Part shown: piece by piece, positions 1-6,265 of the stretch
Numbering within the stretch: position 1 is the first letter of the stretch
Layout of the letters: each line of letters begins with the position of its first letter
Assembly (NCBI GenBank): GCA_009703545.1
Contig: WLFX01000059.1
Span: forward strand, 1 to 6,321
Direction: 5' to 3'
Source: Actinomycetota bacterium
GTDB lineage: Bacteria; Actinomycetota; Actinomycetes; Actinomycetales; Microbacteriaceae
Length of the DNA: 6,321 bases
Position numbers and translations under genes: made by a program
The notes under the pieces: generated by a model
Told to the model about the DNA's origin: nothing
The model's database searches: none
Seen by the model: the letters and a program-made list of their open reading frames with translations, nothing else

Positions 1-6
1 GTTCGG

Positions 7-933
7 CTAAAGGTCGGCGGACTGCTCGCGTTCCGCGGAATTGAAATCGGACGTTTTACTGGAAATCATCTCGCGAAGTTCAGCGAAAGACATGGTATCT
101 ACCATCGCGCGTAACGTCGCTGGATAGCCCGAAATATGCTCGTAGATCTGGGCCGGAACGACTGACGTCACCACCGCGTCGCCGTAGAGGTGGATGAGTT
201 GAATTGATTGTGCTCCATCGACGGCGCTGAGGAGAAGTGACTTGTCGGCGCCCACGTCAACCGTGTAACACGTAGCACTCGCGACCGACACGGGAACACC
301 GGCGAAGTTGCCGAACGCCGAGTAGTGCAAGTGACCTGCCAGGACGGCGCGAACGTCTGAGCCACGCACAATGGGTTCGAGAAGCGACATCTCTTCGAAC
401 TCGATCAGCCTCACGAGTGGGCTGTGCGCGACGAGCGGTGGGTGGTGCATCGCGAGTACCGTGCCGTGCGGTGCCGGTGTCGCCAATTCCTGTGCAAGCC
501 ACACGCGCTGTTCTTCCGAGAGTGCGCCATGGTGGTAGCCGGGGACTGACGTGTCGAGGGAAATAATGCGGAGGCCGCCGACGTTGTAGACACGATCCTG
601 AACGCCATCACTTTCGTCGTCGAATAGTTCTCGCGAATATGCCGCCCGCTCGTCGTGATTGCCCATCACCCAGACGAGTTCGGCGCCTAATTCAGCGGCG
701 GCTGGTTCCACTTGTCCGCGTAACCAGCGGTAGGCGTCGACTTCGGCAATGTCGGCGAGGTCACCGGTGAATACAAGTGCGTCGATTTTCTGATCCCCCG
801 CCCGAAGGCGGTCAAGAACCCGGGTGAGGTTCGACGCGACGTCAACAGTTGAGAAAAGTTTTCGGCCGCCGCCGAGCAGGTGGGTGTCGGAAATGTGAGC
901 GATGACGTGCGACGCGGTGTCCGACTCGAGCAT
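7..933 (-). CDS. Calcineurin-like metallophosphoesterase, probable class III cyclic-nucleotide phosphodiesterase
   Basis: This 308-aa protein has the complete metal-ligand set of the calcineurin-like phosphoesterase fold. In order these are D16-T-H18, G57-D58, G91-N-H-D94, M-H163-H164-P-P and G200-H-L-H203. The spacing, and the segment around D127 (LDTSVPGYHHG), resemble the CpdA/Rv0805 group of two-metal phosphodiesterases, which hydrolyse cyclic nucleotides or other phosphodiesters. There is no signal peptide or membrane segment, so it is probably cytosolic. The last 60 or so residues, after the metallo-domain, are variable-looking and Ser/Glu-rich. The ATG start is firm on its 5' side because an in-frame TAA lies four codons upstream, but the Shine-Dalgarno match is poor. 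It begins 15 bp after dprA and is probably read from the same transcript. The fold assignment is secure. The substrate (cAMP, another cyclic nucleotide, a phospholipid headgroup) cannot be read from sequence. Confidence 0.9.
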   Translation of the reverse strand: MLESDTASHVIAHISDTHLLGGGRKLFSTVDVASNLTRVLDRLRAGDQKIDALVFTGDLADIAEVDAYRWLRGQVEPAAAELGAELVWVMGNHDERAAYSRELFDDESDGVQDRVYNVGGLRIISLDTSVPGYHHGALSEEQRVWLAQELATPAPHGTVLAMHHPPLVAHSPLVRLIEFEEMSLLEPIVRGSDVRAVLAGHLHYSAFGNFAGVPVSVASATCYTVDVGADKSLLLSAVDGAQSIQLIHLYGDAVVTSVVPAQIYEHISGYPATLRAMVDTMSFAELREMISSKTSDFNSAEREQSADL

Positions 934-948
934 GGCGCCAGATTACCG

Positions 949-2172
949 TCACGAACCTGTCTTTTGGGCTTTTCCCGCCGCTATCGTGCGGTGCACCCAT
1001 CCGTCACGTGAGCGAACCGCCCGCCCCTCGGCCTCGAGCGAACCGAGAGTAGCCGTGACCGTGGTCACATCGATTCCCGCCTTCGCCGCAACCGCCTCGA
1101 CCATGCGCGGTTTCGACGACGACAGTGAATCGAGAACGCGAATGACGGTGTCAGAATCGCGGGCGTCGAATCGTTCCCCGTTGGCGTCAATGCCGAACAA
1201 TTCCGCGACCTCGGCGACGGTGGTGACGAGAGTCGTCGCGGGATTGGTGCGCAGTAATCGGTGACACCCCGCGCTAGCACCGCTGGTGATTGGGCCGGGC
1301 ACGACGCCGATCGGTCGGTCGAGGTCTCGGGCGTGGGTCGCGGTGTTGAGCGAGCCACTGCGGTATCCCGCCTCGATGACAACGGTCACGCCCGCCATCG
1401 CGGCAATCAACCTATTTCGCTGCAGAAATCTCCAACGAGTTGGTGCGCCACCGGGACTCACCTCGCTGATCACGGCTCCGCTCGCGATGATTCGTCGCAA
1501 AAGTTCGTCGTGCCCCGCCGGATACAACTGGTCGATCCCACCGGCGAGCACAGCGACCGTCGAGCCGCCACACGCCAGCGTTGCGCGATGTGCCATCCCG
1601 TCGATTCCGTATGCGCCGCCCGACACAATCGTGAATCCTCGCGACGTGAGGCCAGCAGCAAAATCCATCGCGACGTGTTCGCCGTAACCCGTCGACGCGC
1701 GAGCGCCGACGATCGCGACAGCGTTCTCCCGACCGGGTAATGCGTGAACGTCGCCGCGACACCACACGACTCGCGGCCCGTGATCGGCAAGGTCATTGAG
1801 ACCAGATGGCCACTCCTTGTCGATAGTCCGGACCACCGTCGCGCCGACCGACACCGCGGTCGACAAGGAACGAAAGAGGGCGGGGGCGTCCATGCGCGGC
1901 TCCCATCGAGCGAGAGCGTCGGCGACCTCAGTCCCTGACAGATCGTCATTCGCGAGGGTGGAGGCAGCGGGCCGCGAGAGGATTCGAGCGAGTGCTTCCG
2001 CAGCGCCCCATTGGCGAATCAGTGCACCAGCGACGCGATCGCCCGGCTCGGTCAGAAATCCCCACGCGACTTCCGCGAACGCGTCGCGCCGGTCTCCCGC
2101 GTCACCGTCTGGTCGCACGGGCACCATCGCGCGGTCGATGTCGGTGTCGGAAAGATTCCAGGTCGTTGTCAT
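949..2172 (-). CDS. dprA: DNA-processing protein DprA (Smf), RecA loader on single-stranded DNA
   Basis: DprA binds single-stranded DNA entering the cell during natural transformation and loads RecA on it; it is also kept in species not known to be competent. The 407-aa protein shows an N-terminal helical region (about 30-110) and a Rossmann-like DprA core (about 120-330). The core carries VGAR at 155-158, SGGAYGID at 184-191, the conserved RNR at 252-254, GSLNTA at 273-278 and VPGP at 291-294. A C-terminal winged-helix-like domain spans about 340-395. I chose the ATG at 2172 over one 24 codons upstream. It has an AAGGAG Shine-Dalgarno 7 nt away and forms an ATGA overlap with the comM stop, while the extra upstream residues (MRWFTHANRR...) are only the comM 3' end read in another frame. 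It is the distal member of the yraN-comM-dprA trio and is probably translationally coupled to comM. No key core residue appears to be missing. Confidence 0.95.
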   Translation of the reverse strand: MTTTWNLSDTDIDRAMVPVRPDGDAGDRRDAFAEVAWGFLTEPGDRVAGALIRQWGAAEALARILSRPAASTLANDDLSGTEVADALARWEPRMDAPALFRSLSTAVSVGATVVRTIDKEWPSGLNDLADHGPRVVWCRGDVHALPGRENAVAIVGARASTGYGEHVAMDFAAGLTSRGFTIVSGGAYGIDGMAHRATLACGGSTVAVLAGGIDQLYPAGHDELLRRIIASGAVISEVSPGGAPTRWRFLQRNRLIAAMAGVTVVIEAGYRSGSLNTATHARDLDRPIGVVPGPITSGASAGCHRLLRTNPATTLVTTVAEVAELFGIDANGERFDARDSDTVIRVLDSLSSSKPRMVEAVAAKAGIDVTTVTATLGSLEAEGRAVRSRDGWVHRTIAAGKAQKTGS

Positions 2173-3683
2173 GCATGAACTCCTTGTCGTAGGTACACCG
2201 CACGACCGATGTGGTCGGCGGTTGGCATGGGTGAACCATCGCAATCTGCCAAGGTCCAGGCAATGCGAAGGACTCGGTCATAGCCGCGCATGGTGACGGC
2301 ACCGCGGTCGAGTGCGGCGTCAAGCGCGCGAACGACAACGGGAGCGAGACGAAACTTACCCGAGCGAAGTTCGGTCGCCTCAGGGAGGTCGCGGCCCCAA
2401 CGGTCATTGGCCATCGCCCGCGCCGCCACAACTCGTTCGCGCGCATGGGCGGTCGTCATCCGTGGCGAGGTGTTATCAAACAGGTGAGCACGGGACACCC
2501 GCGAAACGGGTACGTGAATGTCGATTCGGTCGAGGATGGGGCCGGATAATCGCGCCAAGTAGCGTCGTCGTCGGTCGGGGGTGCACACACACGTCGAGTC
2601 AGCAACACCGGCGTTCCCGCACGGGCAGGGATTTGCGGCGAGGACCAATTGAACCCGAGCCGGAAAGCGCGCGCTGTAGTTTGCGCGATGGATCACGATG
2701 TCACCCGACTCGAGTGGCTGTCGAAGCGCGTCGAGGACGGTCGTGGCGAACTCTGGAGCCTCGTCGAGAAAGAGAACGCCACGACTTGCGCGCGAAACTG
2801 CCCCCGGGCGAATAACCCCCGATCCGCCGCCCACGATTGCAACGGCCGTCGCTGTGTGATGTGGCGCGATGAACGGCGGGCGCGTGACCAGCTGCCGCAT
2901 CTGTGCGAGTCGGGCAAGAGACGCAATGCTGGTCACCTCTAGTGCGTCACGGGCGTCCAGATCGGGCAAAATGTCGACGAGCCGTTCCGCCAACATTGTT
3001 TTTCCCGCTCCTGGTGGTCCTAGCAAAAACATGTGGTGGCCGCCCGCCGCCGCGGTGACGAGTGCTTCAACGACGTCGGGTTGCCCCACGATGTCCGACA
3101 GGTCTCGCGTCGGCGAAAGCGGCTCGGAATCGCGCGGCGGTTCAATGGCATCAACATCTGACACCGCGATGTCGGTGCCATGCTCACGAAGAGCGTGGGC
3201 GAGGCTTGCCACGGGGATGACCTCGATGTCCGGCACGAGTTCCGCTTCGGTCCGATTTCCCGCCGGAACCATGATGCGCCTCGCCCCGGCTTCGCGAGCG
3301 GCCACAACTGCGGGCAGGACCCCCGCAACGGGTCGGATCCGCCCGTCGAGGGCCAGTTCGCCAATGTGAACGCACGAGGCGACCGATTCTGCTGGCACAT
3401 CCCTCGTCCCCGCCAGAATCGCCAACGCGATGGCGAGGTCGAATCCACTGCCTTGTTTCGGCAGACTCGCGGGCGATAGGTTCACCGTCACGCGAGTGGG
3501 CGGCATCGCACATCCCGAGTTGGCGACGGCACTGCGAACGCGGTCTTTCGATTCACCGAGCGAGGCATCGGGCAAGCCGATAAGAACGAGTGCAGGCAAC
3601 CCCGACGCAATGTCGGCCTCGATGTCGACGAGATGTCCCGACAATCCGGACAGCGCGATTGACTGGGTTCGACCGACGGTCAT
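2169..3683 (-). CDS. comM: ComM/YifB-family AAA+ ATPase, branch-migration helicase (Mg-chelatase subunit I-like)
   Basis: ComM is a hexameric AAA+ motor; in Vibrio cholerae it drives branch migration during integration of transforming DNA. The 504-aa length is normal for the family. Residues 1-170 form the N-terminal Lon-S5-like/ChlI domain, with the typical KQGSGFDLAIALAIL stretch at 76-90. Walker A (GPPGAGKT) is at 222-229 and Walker B (VLFLDE) at 303-308. The family's cysteine cluster is C353-P-C355 and C365-V-C367, possibly a metal site. SGPILDRIDIHV is at 380-391, followed by a C-terminal helical lid. The ATG start overlaps the yraN stop as ATGA, with a GGGG stretch 7 nt upstream as a modest ribosome site. 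It ends in an ATGA overlap with dprA. Oddity: the lid reads LRIAWTLADC at 472-481, where I recall an Arg at the position of W476. The ATPase motifs are intact, so it is probably functional. Confidence 0.95.
   Translation of the reverse strand: MTVGRTQSIALSGLSGHLVDIEADIASGLPALVLIGLPDASLGESKDRVRSAVANSGCAMPPTRVTVNLSPASLPKQGSGFDLAIALAILAGTRDVPAESVASCVHIGELALDGRIRPVAGVLPAVVAAREAGARRIMVPAGNRTEAELVPDIEVIPVASLAHALREHGTDIAVSDVDAIEPPRDSEPLSPTRDLSDIVGQPDVVEALVTAAAGGHHMFLLGPPGAGKTMLAERLVDILPDLDARDALEVTSIASLARLAQMRQLVTRPPFIAPHHTATAVAIVGGGSGVIRPGAVSRASRGVLFLDEAPEFATTVLDALRQPLESGDIVIHRANYSARFPARVQLVLAANPCPCGNAGVADSTCVCTPDRRRRYLARLSGPILDRIDIHVPVSRVSRAHLFDNTSPRMTTAHARERVVAARAMANDRWGRDLPEATELRSGKFRLAPVVVRALDAALDRGAVTMRGYDRVLRIAWTLADCDGSPMPTADHIGRAVYLRQGVHA
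2180..2185 (-). promoter_or_regulatory. Shine-Dalgarno of dprA inside the comM 3' end
   Basis: The minus strand reads AAGGAG followed by a 7-nt spacer and the dprA ATG at 2172. The site lies within the last codons of comM (the Gln-Gly codons of the RQGVHA end). It decides the dprA start against the longer upstream frame and fits reinitiation or coupling across the ATGA overlap. Confidence 0.75.
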
Positions 3684-4039
3684 TCCATAACCCCAACTCG
3701 ATGTTCGAGGTTGCCGACCGTGATTCCATCACCGATTATGCCGATGGCATCGATTCGAACCGTTCCGGCGTGCACTCGGTGAACACGGCACCACTCCCCC
3801 GCAAGAACCCGCAAACGTGCAAACTTGGCCGGGGTTATCGCCTCGAGCGGATGCCCAAATCGCCGGTTCCTTCGGGTTTTGACCTCGACAAAAGCGACGG
3901 TTTGTCCGTTGCGCGCGACGATATCGATTTCACCGTGACGGCAGCGCCACCCACGATCGAGCACGTCGTACCCGTTAGCGATGAGAAAATCGCCCGCGAT
4001 GGTTTCACCCCATCGTCCGAGTTCGTCTTTGAGTGCCAT
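3680..4039 (-). CDS. yraN: YraN family (UPF0102) nuclease-fold protein
   Basis: This is a small cytosolic protein of 119 aa, the usual length for the YraN/UPF0102 family. The family has a restriction-endonuclease-like fold, but its biological role is not settled. The signature is complete: the N-terminal GRWGETIAGDFL helix (8-19) with E12, then GEID at 36-39, then FVEVKTR at 50-56. D39, E52 and K54 form a PD-(D/E)xK-like active-site pattern. F61-G-H-P near the middle is also typical. The start has a good Shine-Dalgarno (GGGAGG, 4 nt from ATG). It is the first gene of the yraN-comM-dprA trio and its TGA stop overlaps the comM ATG. Association with comM and dprA suggests a role in processing branched or single-stranded DNA; that is inference from neighbours, not shown by the sequence. 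Confidence 0.93.
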   Translation of the reverse strand: MALKDELGRWGETIAGDFLIANGYDVLDRGWRCRHGEIDIVARNGQTVAFVEVKTRRNRRFGHPLEAITPAKFARLRVLAGEWCRVHRVHAGTVRIDAIGIIGDGITVGNLEHRVGVME

Positions 4040-4043
4040 TGTT

Positions 4044-4049
4044 CCTCCC
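4044..4049 (-). promoter_or_regulatory. Shine-Dalgarno of yraN
   Basis: The minus strand reads GGGAGG followed by AACA and the yraN ATG at 4039. It is one of the stronger ribosome-binding sites in the window and follows a 99-bp non-coding gap, which suggests that yraN begins a separate translational unit. Confidence 0.7.
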
Positions 4050-4053
4050 CCAA

Positions 4054-4091
4054 CAGGGTCGGACAGGTGAGGACGGGTCGAATGGGTGAGG
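4054..4091. repeat. Imperfect tandem repeat, two 19-bp units, upstream of yraN
   Basis: Units 4054-4072 and 4073-4091 are directly adjacent. On the minus strand each starts CCTCACC and carries CGACCC near its end; I count 14 of 19 matching positions. It lies in the only sizeable gap between DUF2469 and yraN, just upstream of the yraN ribosome site. It could be a chance duplication or part of a regulatory region. I see no convincing -10/-35 pair in the same gap. Confidence 0.5.
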
Positions 4092-4138
4092 AACCGAACC
4101 GTGGAAAACTCAACGCGGCGAGGCGGTGTGCGAAACGC

Positions 4139-4465
4139 TTAGTTGTCACCAATTGCGAGGTCACGCGGCAACTTGAGTTCCTTTTTGCCAGTTTCTTCGA
4201 CATTGATGTCTTTGAAGGTCAAAATCTTGACCGACTTCACGAAACGGTCGGCTCGATAGACATCCCACACCCACACATCGTTGAGCGTCAATTCGAAATA
4301 GAAATCGTTGCCTGACTCTTTGACGACCTGCTGGACTTCGTTCGCAAGGTAAAAGCGCCGTTCGGTTTCGACGACATACGAGAACTGCCCAACAACGTCG
4401 CGGTATTCGCGGAACAGTTGCAGTTCGGCGTCGCGATCGTAGGCGTCAAGGTCATCGTCGTTCAT
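4139..4465 (-). CDS. DUF2469 family protein, conserved actinobacterial protein of unknown function
   Basis: This 108-aa protein matches the family I know as DUF2469, restricted to Actinobacteria and almost always found just downstream of rnhB. The recognisable core is YRDVVGQFSYVVETERRFYLAN (about 21-42), followed by FYFELTLNDVWVWDVYRADRFVKSVKILTFKDINVEE (about 55-91). The protein is highly acidic at its N-terminus (MNDDDLDAYDRDAE), has no signal peptide or membrane segment, and is rich in aromatic residues (F, Y, W) in the centre. The start is bounded by an in-frame TGA three codons upstream; only a weak AAAGAA ribosome site is visible. It begins 11 bp after rnhB, so it is probably co-transcribed. 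No function is established that I know of. Conserved position next to RNase HII hints at a link to RNA/DNA metabolism, but that is only guilt by association. Confidence 0.92.
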   Translation of the reverse strand: MNDDDLDAYDRDAELQLFREYRDVVGQFSYVVETERRFYLANEVQQVVKESGNDFYFELTLNDVWVWDVYRADRFVKSVKILTFKDINVEETGKKELKLPRDLAIGDN

Positions 4466-4476
4466 AGAGATTCATT

Positions 4477-5133
4477 CTATTCTTTCGGCGCCACGGCCCA
4501 TACCGAGGACAGCCAGGTTCGACGATGGAAGTTGGTCGCCCCGTGGGCGCGAATCGCATCGAAATGCCTTTCGCTGCCGTATCCCTTGTTCGACGCCCAG
4601 CCGTAGGTGTCGTCCTCGCCGGCCAAATCAACCATAAGCCGGTCTCGATAGACCTTCGCCCAGACCGACGCGGCCGCGACCACCGCGCAATCTCGGTCGG
4701 CCTTGGTGCGCACCATGATGTCGACCGGCGGCAACAGAGACGCCTTCAACCAATTGTGTGAGCCGTCCAAAATAACTGATGCCCCGGCCAGGTCGTGACC
4801 GTCGATGGTGAGAGTCGCAAACGCCCGCTCCGCCGCGCGTGCAAGCGCTGAGATGATTCCAAACTCGTCGATCTCGGCTGCAGTTGCTTCGCCTGTGGCA
4901 ATCGCGTCCACCCAGTCGGCGACGGGCTGCATCAATTTCTCGCGCTTCGATGCGGCAATCAGTTTTGAATCGCGCAAACCGACGGGGAAATCCCTCGCCG
5001 TGCGAATCACCGCTATCCCGACGACAACGGGACCCGCCACTGCACCGCGTCCGACCTCGTCGACACCGACGACAACCCCACTACCCTTCGCGAGCAACTC
5101 GCGTTCGAGGTCGAGAGTCGGGTCACTCGGCAT
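4477..5133 (-). CDS. rnhB: Ribonuclease HII
   Basis: RNase HII cleaves the RNA strand of RNA/DNA hybrids and starts removal of single ribonucleotides misincorporated in DNA. The 218-aa protein has all catalytic acids: D25 and E26 in DEVGRG (25-30), D123 in ILDG, and D146 in TKADRD. The GRG loop (28-30), the KGYG tyrosine (Y185), which senses the RNA-DNA junction in this family, and the C-terminal NFHRRTW (201-207) are also present. I chose the ATG at 5133, giving MPSDPTLDLERELL, which matches the usual actinobacterial N-terminus. A frame open for 25 more codons upstream overlaps lepB further and reads as non-homologous sequence. The chosen start overlaps the lepB stop by 11 nt; its ribosome site is weak, consistent with translational coupling. 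DUF2469 follows 11 bp later. Confidence 0.95.
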   Translation of the reverse strand: MPSDPTLDLERELLAKGSGVVVGVDEVGRGAVAGPVVVGIAVIRTARDFPVGLRDSKLIAASKREKLMQPVADWVDAIATGEATAAEIDEFGIISALARAAERAFATLTIDGHDLAGASVILDGSHNWLKASLLPPVDIMVRTKADRDCAVVAAASVWAKVYRDRLMVDLAGEDDTYGWASNKGYGSERHFDAIRAHGATNFHRRTWLSSVWAVAPKE

Positions 5134-5812
5134 TCGCGAAATTACCCGCGTGATTGTCGAGCCATGCCCAGTGAGAAATTGGCCACGACACGAGGACTGC
5201 TCGGCCAACTACCTTGTCGAGAGGGACGAAACCGTTCCCCGGCTTGTCCTGGTTATAGCGCGAATCAGCCGAGTCGTAACGATTGTCCCCCATGACCCAG
5301 AGCGAGTCAGCGGGGACCGTAACGTCGAATTTCATTCCACTGGATGCCTCGTGATGCGGCGATGTGACGATATACGGCTCGTTCACGGATTTACCGTTGA
5401 CCTGTAACAACCCCTTCGCATCGCAACATACGACGCGATCACCCGGCAGTCCAATCAGGCGTTTGACGAGATGGTCTTGGGAATCCGAGCCACCGAAACC
5501 GACGACTGTCGCAATGAGGTCAAGGGCGGCGGTGACGAGGTCGGGTTCGGGCGAATCGTAATTCGGCAACCAACCACCCGGGTCACTAAACACCACGACA
5601 TCGCCGTGCTGGAGGGGAAAAACATCAGGAACCAGCTCGTTGACAATGATGCGGTCATCCACAATGAGTGTGTTTTCCATTGAGGCCGAGGGGATAAAAA
5701 AAGAGCGGAACAGAAACGTTTTGACAACGAACGAAATAAGCAAGGCCGCCGCAACGATGATGACCAAATCCTTGAGGAATCCCAAAAGGCCTTTGACAAA
5801 GGTTTTTGGCAT
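5123..5812 (-). CDS. lepB: Signal peptidase I
   Basis: LepB is the membrane-bound serine/lysine protease that removes signal peptides from exported proteins. The 229-aa protein has one N-terminal membrane segment (about 14-33), with the catalytic domain predicted outside the membrane. Catalytic serine S44 is in IPSASMENTL (40-49). The general-base lysine K117 is in HLVKRLIGLPGD (114-125). The GDNRYDSADSR box is at 175-185. A proline/aspartate-rich insertion with a hydrophobic stretch (about 78-108) lies between the Ser and Lys boxes, as in other actinobacterial forms. The start has AAGGA 4 nt upstream of the ATG. The gene lies 105 bp beyond rplS, separated from it by a hairpin, and its stop overlaps rnhB by 11 nt. 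It appears complete and functional. Confidence 0.96.
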   Translation of the reverse strand: MPKTFVKGLLGFLKDLVIIVAAALLISFVVKTFLFRSFFIPSASMENTLIVDDRIIVNELVPDVFPLQHGDVVVFSDPGGWLPNYDSPEPDLVTAALDLIATVVGFGGSDSQDHLVKRLIGLPGDRVVCCDAKGLLQVNGKSVNEPYIVTSPHHEASSGMKFDVTVPADSLWVMGDNRYDSADSRYNQDKPGNGFVPLDKVVGRAVLVSWPISHWAWLDNHAGNFANAE

Positions 5813-5816
5813 GTGG

Positions 5817-5821
5817 TCCTT
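5817..5821 (-). promoter_or_regulatory. Shine-Dalgarno of lepB
   Basis: The minus strand reads AAGGA, a 4-nt spacer (CCAC), then the lepB ATG at 5812. It supports this ATG as the start. Confidence 0.65.
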
Positions 5822-5851
5822 AGAGTAGCGGTCGGAAGTGTTGGTTGGGCA

Positions 5852-5857
5852 ATTCTA
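5852..5857 (-). promoter_or_regulatory. Possible -10 element of a lepB promoter
   Basis: The minus strand reads TAGAAT between the rplS hairpin and lepB, five of six positions matching TATAAT. It would place a transcript start about 30 nt before the lepB ATG. No good -35 box sits 16-18 nt upstream; that region is the arm of the hairpin. It would make sense of a promoter re-starting transcription after the terminator, but a six-base match alone is weak. Confidence 0.25.
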
Positions 5858-5866
5858 CGACCAAAG

Positions 5867-5903
5867 AATATGAGCCCATCACAGAACGTGACGGGCTCAT
5901 ATT
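5867..5903 (-). terminator. Strong hairpin between rplS and lepB, probable terminator or attenuator
   Basis: Arms 5867-5882 and 5888-5903 are complementary over 16 positions; the single non-Watson-Crick position becomes a G-U pair in the minus-strand RNA. The loop is 5 nt (5883-5887). It starts 14 nt after the rplS stop. The sequence after the stem in the minus-strand RNA (end of stem then CTTTGGTCG) is only mildly U-rich, so it is not a textbook intrinsic terminator, though stems with poor U tracts are common in actinobacteria. It may end most rplS transcripts, leaving lower read-through into lepB, or protect the rplS 3' end. Confidence 0.75.
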
Positions 5904-5917
5904 GGACGTGCGAAAAC

Positions 5918-6265
5918 TTAGGAGTCGCGCTTTTCGCGGATTTTTGCCTTCTTGCCGCGAAGTGCGCGTAAGTAGTAGAGCTTGGCGCGACGAACGTCAC
6001 CTCGGCTGACGAGCTCGATGTGGTCGATGACCGGCGAGTGGACCGGAAACTTACGCTCGACGCCGACCTGGAACGAGATTTTGCGAACGTTGAACGTCTC
6101 GCCAATTCCGTGACCGTTACGGCCGATAACCACACCTTGGAAAACCTGGATTCGGCTGCGATTACCTTCAATAATGTTTACGTGAACCTTCACCGTGTCG
6201 CCGACGCGGAAGTCGGGGATGTCGCTACGAAGCGACGCGGCGTCAATGGCATCAAATTTCTGCAT
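5918..6265 (-). CDS. rplS: 50S ribosomal protein L19 (bL19)
   Basis: bL19 is a protein of the large ribosomal subunit, located at the interface with the 30S subunit. The 115-aa length is typical. Recognisable segments are the N-terminal [18 protein letters not shown] (12-29), then [17 protein letters not shown] (33-49), [24 protein letters not shown] (55-78), and the basic C-terminal region ending [19 protein letters not shown]. The ATG is the standard start ([13 protein letters not shown]); the ribosome site is a purine run (GCGAAAGAACA) rather than a clear AGGAGG. It is separated from lepB by a strong hairpin, so it is probably expressed at a higher level than the downstream genes. The 56 bp upstream to the window edge show no clear promoter or leader structure, so its promoter may lie outside. 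Confidence 0.97.
   Translation of the reverse strand: MQKFDAIDAASLRSDIPDFRVGDTVKVHVNIIEGNRSRIQVFQGVVIGRNGHGIGETFNVRKISFQVGVERKFPVHSPVIDHIELVSRGDVRRAKLYYLRALRGKKAKIREKRDS

Noticed and set aside
2173..2244. A 24-codon N-terminal extension of DprA starting at 2244.
   Set aside because: It is the comM 3' end in another frame, lacks DprA-like sequence, and the ATG at 2172 has a clear AAGGAG site and an ATGA overlap.
3414..3458. Lon-protease-like active site in the ComM N-terminal domain (KQGSGFDLAIALAIL).
   Set aside because: This is the standard sequence of the ComM/ChlI-type N-terminal domain, a non-proteolytic relative of the Lon S5 fold; it is not evidence for protease activity.
4092..4138. 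Possible terminator after the DUF2469 gene.
   Set aside because: Only a 3-bp GCG/CGC stem and scattered GC-rich pairings are visible, with no stable stem or U tract.
3590..4315. A 241-codon open frame on the plus strand across yraN and the DUF2469 gene.
   Set aside because: It lies antisense to two recognised genes and spans their non-coding gap. Its translation resembles no family I know and looks like a codon-bias shadow.
5134..5208. A 25-codon N-terminal extension of RnhB starting at 5208.
   Set aside because: It lies wholly inside lepB in another frame and its residues do not look like an RnhB N-terminus; the start at 5133 gives the expected one.
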